NCBI GenBank assembly: GCA_030447445.1
Contig: JAUJOW010000002.1
Location: forward strand, 68,208 to 132,207
Direction: 5' to 3'
Length of the DNA: 64,000 bases
From: Acidimicrobiales bacterium
GTDB lineage: Bacteria > Actinomycetota > Acidimicrobiia > Acidimicrobiales > Iamiaceae
Part shown: piece by piece, positions 25,561 through 33,260 of the stretch
Layout: the number at the start of each line of letters is the position of its first letter
Numbering within the stretch: position 1 is the first letter of the stretch
Position numbers and translations under genes: made by a program
Notes under the pieces: generated by a model
The model's input: only the letters and a program-made list of their open reading frames with translations
Databases searched by the model: none
What the model was told of the DNA's origin: nothing

Positions 25561-26673
25561 GTGCCCGAGTTCCGCCTCTCACGCCGCTACCGAACCGGCG
25601 ACCCGGAGCTCGACGAGCGCCTCCTCGACCTGTTGGCCGACACCGGCGCCACCGAGGACCAGGAGGTGCTGTTCGAGATACTCGCCTCGGCGGTGAAGCT
25701 GGCAGGCGACGACGCCGACCGGCTGGATCTCAAGATCACCAGCGCCGTGCTCCGGGAGATGCGCCAGGCGTTCCGGGCCTTCGCCCCCTTCCGCGACGTC
25801 CCCAAGGTGACCATCTTCGGCTCGGCCCGCACCCGACCGCACGACGCCGCCTACGTCCAGGCCCGGGCGCTGGCGGCGCAGCTCGCCGAGCGGGGCTGGA
25901 TGGTGGTCACCGGGGCCGGGCCGGGGATCATGCAGGCCGGGATGGAGGGCGCCGGCCGGGAGCGGTCCATCGGCGTCAGCATCCGCCTGCCGTTCGAGCA
26001 GTCGGCCAACGAGGTCATCGCCGGTGACGCCAAGCTCGTGACCATGAAGTACTTCTTCACCCGCAAGGTCATGCTGATGAAGGAGTCCCAAGGCTTCGTG
26101 GCCCTGCCCGGGGGGTTCGGCACCCTCGACGAGACGCTCGAGCTGCTGACCCTGCAACAGACCGGCAAGGCCGTCCCTGCCCCGGTGGTGCTCCTCGACT
26201 GCCCCGGGGGCACCTACTGGTCGGCGTGGGACGCCTTCATGCGCGACCACGTGGAGGCCGGCGGCCTCATCACACCCGGTGACCGCGACCTGGCCCTCAT
26301 CACCGACGACGTCGACGTGGCCAGCGTCACCCTCCTCGGCTTCTACCGCAACTACCACTCCATACGGTGGGTGGGTGACCGGCTGGTCCTGCGCATCCGG
26401 GCGGAACCGACCGACGCCGAGCTGGCCGAGCTCAACCAGCGCTTCGCCCACCTCTGCACCGAAGGGTCCATCGAGCGCAGCGGGCCGTTGGCGGCCGAGG
26501 TCGACGACGGCGACCACCTCGACCGGCCTCGCCTGGTGATGGCCTACGACATCTTCCGCCTGTCCGGCCTGCACCCGCTCATCACCGCCCTCAACGCCCT
26601 ACCCAGCGCCCCGCCCGTCCCCCCGCCGGCCGAGATCGACACGCCCACCGGCGACGGCAGCGGCCGCCCGTAG
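25561..26673 (+). CDS. LOG-family (TIGR00730) Rossmann-fold protein
   Basis: A 370-residue protein. Residues ~85-270 form the LOG/lysine-decarboxylase-like domain: VTIFGSARTRPHDAAY, MVVTGAGPGIMQAGMEGA and the signature PGGFGTLDETLELLTL. LOG proteins are phosphoribohydrolases acting on cytokinin-type or other nucleoside monophosphates. The ~80-residue N-terminal and ~100-residue C-terminal extensions put this in the long actinobacterial subgroup with less certain activity. The GTG start is two bases after the fbiC stop, so the pair is co-transcribed. Confidence 0.87.
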   Translation: MPEFRLSRRYRTGDPELDERLLDLLADTGATEDQEVLFEILASAVKLAGDDADRLDLKITSAVLREMRQAFRAFAPFRDVPKVTIFGSARTRPHDAAYVQARALAAQLAERGWMVVTGAGPGIMQAGMEGAGRERSIGVSIRLPFEQSANEVIAGDAKLVTMKYFFTRKVMLMKESQGFVALPGGFGTLDETLELLTLQQTGKAVPAPVVLLDCPGGTYWSAWDAFMRDHVEAGGLITPGDRDLALITDDVDVASVTLLGFYRNYHSIRWVGDRLVLRIRAEPTDAELAELNQRFAHLCTEGSIERSGPLAAEVDDGDHLDRPRLVMAYDIFRLSGLHPLITALNALPSAPPVPPPAEIDTPTGDGSGRP

Positions 26674-26682
26674 CCGGCCGCT
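26659..26682. terminator. Bidirectional hairpin over two convergent stop codons
   Basis: AGCGGCCG and CGGCCGCT give a perfect 8-bp stem with an 8-base loop that spans the LOG-gene stop and reaches the end of the opposite-strand 66-residue gene. Confidence 0.5.
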
Positions 26683-26881
26683 ACGGCGTGTCGTCGGGGG
26701 CCTCGAGGAGGTGGACGGCCTTCTCGACGGCCCGCCGGGCGCGGGTGAGCCGTCGCTCGTCGACCGGCAGCTCGCTGCCGCCGGCGTCGATCGACTCCTG
26801 GAGGCGGACCAGGGCGAGGTCGGCCAGCTCGTCGGCGATGGCCTCCAGGCGACCGCGGATGTCGTCGAACTCACCGGCCAC
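26681..26881 (-). CDS. Small hypothetical protein, predicted coiled coil
   Basis: A 66-residue acidic, helical protein. FDDIRGRLEAIADELADLALVRLQESIDAG has a heptad-like spacing of Leu/Ile/Val, and RLTRARRAVEKAVHLLEAPDD closes it. No family is recognised. The GTG start overlaps the 3' end of the GlcF-like gene by 11 bases, the same coupling seen elsewhere here, which supports it being real although it is short. A role as a partner of the glycolate-oxidase-like complex is speculation from position. Confidence 0.55.
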   Translation of the reverse strand: MAGEFDDIRGRLEAIADELADLALVRLQESIDAGGSELPVDERRLTRARRAVEKAVHLLEAPDDTP

Positions 26882-28082
26882 GAAGCGATCCTCCCAGGGA
26901 ACGGCCGAGCGCCTCGGCGACCAGCTCGACCGGGTGGCGGACCTCGAGCCCGGCGACGGCGAGGTGCAGGGCACAACCCGGGTTGGCGCTGGCCACCACG
27001 GTGGCGCCGCTGCGAGCCACGGCCTCGACCTTGCGCTGCCGGATGGCCGCCGCCGTCTCGGGATGGAACACGGCGTAGGCCCCGCCCGCCCCGCAGCACA
27101 GCCCCTCGTCGTCCAGCTCCACGAGCTCGACGAAGGGGCTGAGCACCGTGCGCACGGCCGGGTGGGCCCGCTGGGCGTGGCGCAGGTGGCACGGGTCCTG
27201 CACGGCCACCGGTCCTGCGGTGGCAGCGGTGGCACCGGCGGGGTCGACAGGCCCCCCGGGGGCGACGGGAAGGCGGTCCAGCCGGGGGGCCAGCCACTCG
27301 TGGATGTCGAGCACCCGAGCGCTGAAGGCCGCCGCCTCGGGCGATCCCAGGATCCGGCCGTAGTCCTTGAGCATGGCCCCGCAGCCGGCGGCATCGACGA
27401 GGATGGGGGCGTCGCCGGGGAAGGCGCTCATGGTGCGGTGGGCCAGTCGGTGGGCGTCCGGGGCCAGGCCGGCGTGCTCGTGGAGCGCGCCGCAGCACCC
27501 GGCCCGGTGGTCGGGCAGGGCTACGCCGGCCCCGAGGGCGCCGATCACGGCGACGGCCGCAGCGTGGACGCGACGCTGCCAGGCGTCCATCACGCACCCG
27601 GTGAACAGCCAGACGTCGTCTCCTGTGCGAGGCAACCGGGGCCGGCGAAGGGGCAGCCGCTCGGGCAGGCCGAGGCGAGCCGACGGGACGACCCCGGCCC
27701 GCTGACCCAGCGCGAGGGCGACCGAACCGGCCCGAAGGAGACGGGGGCGCCCGAGGATGCGGAAGCCCAGGCGCTGCCAGGCGGGGATCAGCTCGGGTCG
27801 AGCGTCGACCACGGCCGCCCTCGTGGTGGCCATGAGGCGCCCGAACGGCACCGCCGACGGGCAGGCGGTCTCGCACCCTCGGCACTGGACACAGGCGTCC
27901 ATGAACTCGACGAACGTGTCGTCGGGCGGGGCGTCGCCCCAGTGGACCTCCCGCATGGCGGCGATCCGTCCCCGGGGTGAGGCCGACTCCCGGCCGCTGA
28001 CCCGGTAGGTGGGGCAATGCGGCAGGCACAGCCCGCAGCTCACGCAGGCGGCCAGCTCCTCGTCGTCGACGCCGAGGTCCAC
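26871..28082 (-). CDS. glcF: Glycolate oxidase-like iron-sulfur subunit (GlcF type)
   Basis: A 403-residue protein. Two ferredoxin-type 4Fe-4S motifs lie at the N-terminus (CVSCGLCLPHCPTY and CVQCRGCETACPS), followed by two CCG domains (GCCGALHEHAG and CCGAGGAYAVF, with GCGAMLKDYG and DPCHLRHAQ). This is the architecture of GlcF and related (Fe-S)-binding subunits, which pass electrons from the FAD subunits toward quinone. The start is GTG, six bases after the end of the GlcE-like gene. The exact substrate (glycolate, D-lactate or another 2-hydroxyacid) cannot be told. Confidence 0.85.
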   Translation of the reverse strand: MDLGVDDEELAACVSCGLCLPHCPTYRVSGRESASPRGRIAAMREVHWGDAPPDDTFVEFMDACVQCRGCETACPSAVPFGRLMATTRAAVVDARPELIPAWQRLGFRILGRPRLLRAGSVALALGQRAGVVPSARLGLPERLPLRRPRLPRTGDDVWLFTGCVMDAWQRRVHAAAVAVIGALGAGVALPDHRAGCCGALHEHAGLAPDAHRLAHRTMSAFPGDAPILVDAAGCGAMLKDYGRILGSPEAAAFSARVLDIHEWLAPRLDRLPVAPGGPVDPAGATAATAGPVAVQDPCHLRHAQRAHPAVRTVLSPFVELVELDDEGLCCGAGGAYAVFHPETAAAIRQRKVEAVARSGATVVASANPGCALHLAVAGLEVRHPVELVAEALGRSLGGSLRGR

Positions 28083-28088
28083 GCCGGC

Positions 28089-28982
28089 CTACCTGAGCTC
28101 CGGGCGCCGGCCGGGGTTGAGCCGGCCGGTGGGATCGAAGGCCGTCCTCACCCGACGGTGCAGCTCGGCCACCGGCGGGTCGAGTGGTGGCGGGGCGACG
28201 GGGTGGTGCTCGTGGACGACCCCGACGCCCACCTCGGCCACGAAGCGGCCCTGCAACCCGCGCAGCTCGCCCGGTGGCAGCGACCGGCGGTGCGATGGCA
28301 GCGGAGGCGGGCCGTCGACAGGATCGAGGCTGGCCCGGGAGGCTTGGGCCTCGACGTCGTCGGGGTGGCCCTCGAGGCACAGCCATGTGGTGGTGCCGTC
28401 CCAGAGGAGTGCCGTCGGGCCGTGGAGCTCCCGGTGCAGGACGAAGGGGTCGGCGACGCCGGCGAACCAGCCGCGGGCCGCCGGCAGCGGCCGGGTCCGC
28501 AGCACCACCTCGGCGATGAAGCCCAGGGTGCCGAGCGAACCGACGAGGAGACGGCAGAGGTCATAGCCGCTCACGTTCTTGACCGTCGGCCCGCCCGCCT
28601 TGACCAGCCGGCCATCGGCGGTGACCACCCTCGCCTCGAGCAACGTGTCCCGCACCGGTCCGTAGCCCAACCGGAGCACACCGCTGCGGCCCACGGCGAG
28701 CACGCCTCCCACCGTGGCGCTCGGCCACGGGGGCAGGGCGACGGCTTGGCCGGCTTCGGCGAGGACGTCGTCGAGGTCGGCCACCGTCGTCGCCGCTCGC
28801 ACCCGCACCGTCATCTCGGCCGGCTCGAAGGACACGACCCCGGCCGGGGCCCGCACCTCACGTGCGCCCTGCGACGCCGGGCCGCCGATGCCCCACTGTG
28901 TCCTTCCGCCCACCGCGCAGACCGGTCCCCGACGAGCATCGCCGACCTCCTCGGCGAAGGCGCGCAGCACGTCGACGGCCAC
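28089..28982 (-). CDS. glcE: Glycolate oxidase-like FAD-binding subunit (GlcE type)
   Basis: A 297-residue short FAD-linked oxidase of the VAO/PCMH fold. The FAD-site segments are VGGRTQWGIGG, LPPWPSATVGGVLAVGRSG and VKNVSGYDLCRLLVGSLGTLGFIAEV, and the C-terminus FDPTGRLNPGR is shared with GlcD/GlcE proteins. GlcE subunits lack part of the substrate domain and work together with GlcD. The gene is divergent from an orphan parA-like gene, with a 44-base gap, whereas the matching glcD-like gene lies beyond that parA. Confidence 0.83.
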   Translation of the reverse strand: MAVDVLRAFAEEVGDARRGPVCAVGGRTQWGIGGPASQGAREVRAPAGVVSFEPAEMTVRVRAATTVADLDDVLAEAGQAVALPPWPSATVGGVLAVGRSGVLRLGYGPVRDTLLEARVVTADGRLVKAGGPTVKNVSGYDLCRLLVGSLGTLGFIAEVVLRTRPLPAARGWFAGVADPFVLHRELHGPTALLWDGTTTWLCLEGHPDDVEAQASRASLDPVDGPPPLPSHRRSLPPGELRGLQGRFVAEVGVGVVHEHHPVAPPPLDPPVAELHRRVRTAFDPTGRLNPGRRPELR

Positions 28983-29026
28983 CCACCCTGTCTACCCTGC
29001 CCTCGTCGCTCGGCCAGACTCGCGGC

Positions 29027-29770
29027 GTGCGTGTCCTCGCCGTGACCGGCCTCAAGGGTGGTGTCGGGAAGACGGCCACGGCGGTGAACCTGGCCGCCCT
29101 CGCCGGGCGCAGCGGCCACCGCACCCTGCTCTGGGATCTCGACCCCCAGGGTGCCGCCACCCACTGCTTCGACCTGCGACCCAAGCTGAAGGGTGGCGCC
29201 GAGCGGCTCTTCGGCGGCGACCGTGACCTGCAGGCGGCGGTGAAGGGGACCGCCGACCCGTGGGTGGACGTCGTCCCCGCCGACGTCTCCCTCCGCAACG
29301 CCGACCTGATGGTGTCGGCCTCCCGCAAGCCCGGCCGGGTGCTGCGTCGGCTGCTCAACGGGGCGTCTCGCCGCTACGACGTGGCCGTCCTCGACTGCCC
29401 AGCCGGTCTGGGAGCGGTGGCCGAGGCGGTGGTGGTCACCGCCGATCTGCTGCTCGTCCCCGTGCTCCCCGCTCCGCTCGGGGTGCGGGCCTTCGAGGGC
29501 TACGCCACCTTCGTGGCCCAGGAGACCGGCGCCGACGACCTGGTGGCCCCGTTCGTGTCGATGATCGACCGGCGCAAGCCGCTCCACCGGCGCATGGAGG
29601 CCGAGATCCGCACCGACCGGCGCTTCCTGAACACCGTCGTCCCCCTGTCCTCGGCGGTGGAACGCCTCGGCCACGAGCAGGTACCGACCGTCGTATCGAC
29701 CCCCCGCAGCCTCGCCGCCGACGGCTACCGGCGCCTCTGGGCCGAGGTCAGCGAACGCGCCGGCCTCTGA
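29027..29770 (+). CDS. ParA/MinD-family ATPase, orphan
   Basis: A 247-residue P-loop ATPase with a deviant Walker A, LKGGVGKTATAVNLAALA, an A'-type motif LLWDLDPQGAATH and DVAVLDCPAGLGAVAEAVVV. MinD/ParA family members position cargo such as chromosomes, plasmids or protein complexes. No parB, parS-like cluster or second partition gene is adjacent, and the gene sits inside a split glycolate-oxidase-like gene set on the opposite strand. The GTG start is chosen because protein homology begins there. Its cargo is unknown. Confidence 0.85.
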   Translation: MRVLAVTGLKGGVGKTATAVNLAALAGRSGHRTLLWDLDPQGAATHCFDLRPKLKGGAERLFGGDRDLQAAVKGTADPWVDVVPADVSLRNADLMVSASRKPGRVLRRLLNGASRRYDVAVLDCPAGLGAVAEAVVVTADLLLVPVLPAPLGVRAFEGYATFVAQETGADDLVAPFVSMIDRRKPLHRRMEAEIRTDRRFLNTVVPLSSAVERLGHEQVPTVVSTPRSLAADGYRRLWAEVSERAGL

Positions 29771-29805
29771 GCGGAGCGACGGCTCCCAGGCAAGCCCGGC
29801 GTCGA

Positions 29806-31227
29806 TTAGACCCAGACACCCTCGGGGACGGCTTGGAGGTCGGCGCACCGGGAACCGGCGGGCAGGATCTTGGTGGGGTTGGCCACGCCGTCGGGGTCGA
29901 AGGCGTCGCGCAGGCGGGCCTGGGCGTCGAGGTCGTCGGGTGAGAACTGCAGCGGCATGAGGTCGCGCTTCTCCAGGCCGATGCCGTGCTCACCCGACAA
30001 GACCCCGCCGGCGGCCAGGGAGGCGGCCACGATCTCCTCCCCGGCGGCGTGGACCCGGGCCATGACCCCCGGCTCCCGGGCGTCGAACACGAGCAGCGGG
30101 TGCAGGTTGCCGTCGCCGGCGTGGAAGACGTTCATCACCAGCAGCTCGTGGCGGGCGGCGATGGCATACACCTGCCGCAGCACCTCCACGAGCCGGCGGC
30201 GGGGCACCACCGTGTCGTGGAGGTAGTAGTTCGGCTTGATCCGGGCCACGGCCCCGAAGGCGCTCTTGCGCCCCTTCCAGAGCAACCTCCGCTCGGCGTC
30301 GTCGGCGGCCACCCGCACCGTCCGGGCGCCACCGGCCTCGCCGATCCTCGTCACCCGCTCCCGGGCATCGGCCACCGCACCTGGGAGCCCGTCGAGCTCG
30401 ACGAGCAGGACAGCGGCGGCGTCGGTGGGATAGCCGGCGTGGGCGAAGGCCTCGGCGGCCTGGGTGATGCGCTGATCCATCATCTCGACGGCGGCGGGCA
30501 CGATGCCGGCGGCGATGATGCCACTGACCACCTCGGCGGCGGCGTCCACCGAGGCGAAGTCCAACAGGAGGGTGGCCACCGCCGGCGGCAGCGGTGTGAG
30601 CCGTACGGCGATGCCGGTGGCGATGCCGAGGGTGCCCTCGCTGCCCACGAACGCGCCCCGCAGATCCAGCCCGGTCGGTTCGGCGTCGAGGCCGCCGAGC
30701 AGTGCCACCTCTCCGTCGGGCAACACCACCTCGAGGGCCACCACGTGGCCGCTCGTGACCCCCGACGCCAGGCAGTGCGGCCCGCCCGAGTTGTTGGCCA
30801 CGTTGCCGCCCACGGTGCAGGCCTGCTGGCTCGACGGGTCGGGGGCGAAGTGCAACCCGAGCGGGGCCAGGTGCCTGGTGAGGTCGAGGTTGACCACGCC
30901 CGGCTCCACCCAGGCCACCCTCGCGTCGGCGTCGACGGCGAGGATGCGGTCCATCTTCGTGGTCACCACGACCACCGCCCCCTCCACCGGCACGGCCCCG
31001 CCGGCCAGGCCCGTGCCTGCCCCGCGCGGCACGAACGGGCGGCGGTGACGCCTGGCGATGCGCACGCAGGCCGCCACCTCGGCGGTCGAGGTGGGCAGGC
31101 ACACCACCGCCGCCGACCCCCGCATGACCGAAGCGTCGCGGCCGTAGAGGGCCAGCTCGAGCGGCTCGGCCCGGACCCGGTCGGGGGCCAGCGCCGCCTG
31201 CAGGTCTTCGACGAGGGCGATGGTCAC
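29806..31227 (-). CDS. glcD: FAD-linked oxidase, glycolate oxidase GlcD type
   Basis: A 473-residue FAD-binding oxidoreductase. The VAO/PCMH FAD domain includes VPRGAGTGLAGGAVPV, CTVGGNVANNSGGPHCLASG and FVGSEGTLGIATGIAV. The FAD-oxidase C-terminal domain includes NVFHAGDGNLHPLLVFD, GGVLSGEHGIGLEKRDLM and the end FDPDGVANPTKILP. It should oxidise glycolate, lactate or a similar 2-hydroxyacid together with the GlcE- and GlcF-like subunits. The GTG start is fixed by a TACCGT box six bases upstream; another GTG 11 codons further up is possible but overlaps the box. Confidence 0.88.
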   Translation of the reverse strand: MTIALVEDLQAALAPDRVRAEPLELALYGRDASVMRGSAAVVCLPTSTAEVAACVRIARRHRRPFVPRGAGTGLAGGAVPVEGAVVVVTTKMDRILAVDADARVAWVEPGVVNLDLTRHLAPLGLHFAPDPSSQQACTVGGNVANNSGGPHCLASGVTSGHVVALEVVLPDGEVALLGGLDAEPTGLDLRGAFVGSEGTLGIATGIAVRLTPLPPAVATLLLDFASVDAAAEVVSGIIAAGIVPAAVEMMDQRITQAAEAFAHAGYPTDAAAVLLVELDGLPGAVADARERVTRIGEAGGARTVRVAADDAERRLLWKGRKSAFGAVARIKPNYYLHDTVVPRRRLVEVLRQVYAIAARHELLVMNVFHAGDGNLHPLLVFDAREPGVMARVHAAGEEIVAASLAAGGVLSGEHGIGLEKRDLMPLQFSPDDLDAQARLRDAFDPDGVANPTKILPAGSRCADLQAVPEGVWV

Positions 31228-31233
31228 CCTCCG

Positions 31234-31239
31234 ACGGTA
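31234..31239 (-). promoter_or_regulatory. -10 box TACCGT, leaderless start of the glcD-like gene
   Basis: TACCGT on the minus strand ends six bases before the GTG at 31227 and decides between two in-frame GTG codons. Confidence 0.5.
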
Positions 31240-31442
31240 GGCGGCCCAGCGATCGCGCACCGTGCCGGCCCCGTCATGGCTCGAACAGCACCGCGGGCCC
31301 TGACCTCCGAACCGGGGGTCAGCGCTCGCGCGACACGATGGGCTGAGCCGGTCAGGCCGTGGAGCGAGCCCGACGGGACAGGACCAGGGCCCACGGTCAG
31401 CCGGGAGGCCGGTAACGGGCCTCGATCCCGAGACGGAAGACG

Positions 31443-32084
31443 GTGGCTAGCATCATCCGGGCTCCGAGCGGGGAAGGTCGGCACGGGTTGAAGCGTCGCG
31501 AAGGATCCGAGGCCGACGCACCTCCGGCCGAGGAGGAAACGCAGCGGTTGAGCGAGACGGCGCGGGTGCTGATCTCGCTCTTCGTCATCGTCATCCTGGC
31601 GGCGATGGCGTTGTCCACCCTTCCGTCCTCTCGGCTCGACGAGGTGACGGAGCCGTACCGGCGGCCCATCACCGATGCCACCGGCCTCTTCCAGTCCTGG
31701 GAGCTCTTCGCCCCTGACCCGCGGGGGAGCACCCTCCAGCTGGAGGCCCGCCTCACCTACGACGACGGCAGCACGAGGACGTGGCAGCCGCCGAAGGGCG
31801 ACCGTGTCGTCGGCGTGTACCGGACGTTCCGATGGCGGAAGTGGGCCAACAACGTCCTGGTCGAGGACAACACCCACCTGCATCGGGCGGCGGCGCTGTT
31901 CGTCGCCTCCCGGAACCGCCGGGGCGGGGAGTACCCGGTCGAGGTCACGCTCGTGCGGCTCTCCTACTCGGCGCCCCCGCCCGGCAGCGGCCGGCCCCGC
32001 GACCACGAGCCGGAGTGGAACGAGGACGCCTACTACACGCTGCGCCTGTCCACCGACGGCAGGCCCGTGACGGCCGAACGATGA
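31443..32084 (+). CDS. SdpA/DUF5819-like membrane protein
   Basis: A 213-residue protein. A charged N-terminus precedes one transmembrane helix (ARVLISLFVIVILAAMALSTL, around residues 40-60), then an extracytoplasmic domain with the SdpA-type FQSWELFAPDPRG and later FRWRKWANNVLVEDN. SdpA-like/DUF5819 proteins are encoded beside HTTM proteins and are thought to act with them in export or maturation of peptides. The stop overlaps the HTTM start (ATGA). The GTG start is uncertain: a TAGCAT box lies just after it, and TTG at 31488 has a GGGGAAGG Shine-Dalgarno, so the N-terminal 15 residues may not be translated. Confidence 0.65.
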   Translation: MASIIRAPSGEGRHGLKRREGSEADAPPAEEETQRLSETARVLISLFVIVILAAMALSTLPSSRLDEVTEPYRRPITDATGLFQSWELFAPDPRGSTLQLEARLTYDDGSTRTWQPPKGDRVVGVYRTFRWRKWANNVLVEDNTHLHRAAALFVASRNRRGGEYPVEVTLVRLSYSAPPPGSGRPRDHEPEWNEDAYYTLRLSTDGRPVTAER

Positions 32085-33103
32085 CCGAGCGGCGGCCAGC
32101 CGGAGAGGGCGGGTCGGCGAGTGGCTGGGACGCCTTCTGGTTCGAGCCCCGGCCCACCTCCACGCTGGCCTTGTTCCGCATCGTCTACGGCTTGGTGGTC
32201 TTCCTGTGGGCGCTCGCCTACCTGGGCGACGCTCGGTCGCTGCTGACCTCCGGGGGCGTCCTCCCTGAGCATCCCGACGTCCGCATCCTGCGCGGCGGCC
32301 TGTTGCAGGTCTCCACCTCCGACGTGGCCGCCGTGGCGGCGGTAGCCGGCCTGGCCCTGGTCGGCCTCCTGCTCTCGCTGGGCGTCATGACCCGCGCCAT
32401 GAGCATCCTGAACTTCGTCTTGTTGCTGTCGATCGCCCGGCGGAACCCCGACGTCATCAACTCGGGAGACTCGCTCCTGCGCCACTTCGGCTTCTTCCTG
32501 ATGTTCGCCCCGGCCGGCGCATCGCTGTCCTGGGACCGCTGGAGGAAGCACCGCGAGACCTTCTGGGAGGTCCCCTGGCGGGCGCCGTGGGCGCACCGGC
32601 TCATCCAGATCCAGGTCAGCTTCCTGTACCTCTTCTCCACCTACGCCAAGGCGCAGGGGCCCGACTGGGTCGGCGGCACCGCCCTCGCCGAGGTGTGGCG
32701 GGCCGGTGACCTCGCCCGCTTCGACGTCCCGCTCCCGATCTACGACTCGCTGCTGATGTCGAACCTGGCCAGCTACGCCACCATGCTGACCGAGCTGGCG
32801 CTGGCGGTGCTGATCTGGAACCGCCGGGCCCGCCCCTACGTCATCGCCGCCGGTCTCCTCCTGCACCTGGGCATCGAGGTCACCCTGGCCGTGGGGTTCT
32901 TCAGCATGGTGGCCTGCACCGGGTACCTGGCGTTCGTCCCCGAGGAGCGGGCCAGCGAGGTGATCGCCTGGATCCGTGACCGCATGGCCCGTTCCCGTCG
33001 CCCGGGGTTGGCCGACTTTGCCACCGACGGTGGTCGCGCCGACCCCCAGACCGGCGACGCCGAGACGGCCACGGGCGCCGTGGCAGTGGACAGCGAGCGG
33101 TGA
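32081..33103 (+). CDS. HTTM-domain integral membrane protein, SdpB-like
   Basis: A 340-residue membrane protein with an HTTM (horizontally transferred transmembrane) domain related to vitamin-K-dependent gamma-carboxylase. Landmarks are FEPRPTSTLALFRIVYGLVVFLW, the conserved NSGDSLLRHFGFFLMFAPAG, LIQIQVSFLYLFSTYAKAQG and LLLHLGIEVTLAVGFFSMVACTG. In Bacillus, SdpB with SdpA matures the secreted toxin peptide SDP. Here the SdpA-like partner is translationally coupled, and a secreted LPRTG protein is encoded 157 bases downstream. True carboxylase activity is not supported, since the lumenal domain is missing. Confidence 0.8.
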   Translation: MTERRPAGEGGSASGWDAFWFEPRPTSTLALFRIVYGLVVFLWALAYLGDARSLLTSGGVLPEHPDVRILRGGLLQVSTSDVAAVAAVAGLALVGLLLSLGVMTRAMSILNFVLLLSIARRNPDVINSGDSLLRHFGFFLMFAPAGASLSWDRWRKHRETFWEVPWRAPWAHRLIQIQVSFLYLFSTYAKAQGPDWVGGTALAEVWRAGDLARFDVPLPIYDSLLMSNLASYATMLTELALAVLIWNRRARPYVIAAGLLLHLGIEVTLAVGFFSMVACTGYLAFVPEERASEVIAWIRDRMARSRRPGLADFATDGGRADPQTGDAETATGAVAVDSER

Positions 33104-33168
33104 ACACCGAGCAGGTGAAAGCCCCGTGAGGGTCAAGTTCGCAGCCACCCCGCCGATCCCAGAGAGGT

Positions 33169-33207
33169 CCCAGCAGCAGGGGGAGCCGCCTGCTAGCTTC
33201 TGCTGGG
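33169..33207 (+). promoter_or_regulatory. Overlapping inverted repeats upstream of the LPRTG gene
   Basis: CCCAGCAG pairs with CTGCTGGG (33200-33207), or alternatively AGCAGG (33175) pairs with CCTGCT (33189). The two stems are mutually exclusive. This could be a terminator for the HTTM pair or an operator; the TAGCTT box lies inside it. Confidence 0.35.
33194..33199 (+). promoter_or_regulatory. Putative -10 (TAGCTT) for the LPRTG protein gene
   Basis: TAGCTT lies 61 bases before the GTG, giving a leader with a GGGGAA Shine-Dalgarno. The degenerate paralogue has TACCTT at the equivalent distance (54 bases). Confidence 0.38.
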
Positions 33208-33260
33208 CGACACCACGTAAGGCGCTCACTCGACCACAACTCCATCTCTAGGGGAAACTC

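Noticed and set aside
29027-29770. parA considered as evidence of a plasmid or replication origin
   Set aside because: No parB, parS-like cluster, repA or dnaA boxes nearby; the surrounding genes are metabolic.
32081-33103. HTTM protein considered as a vitamin-K-dependent carboxylase
   Set aside because: Only the membrane HTTM part is present and the lumenal domain is missing; the coupled SdpA-like partner points to an SdpB-type protein.
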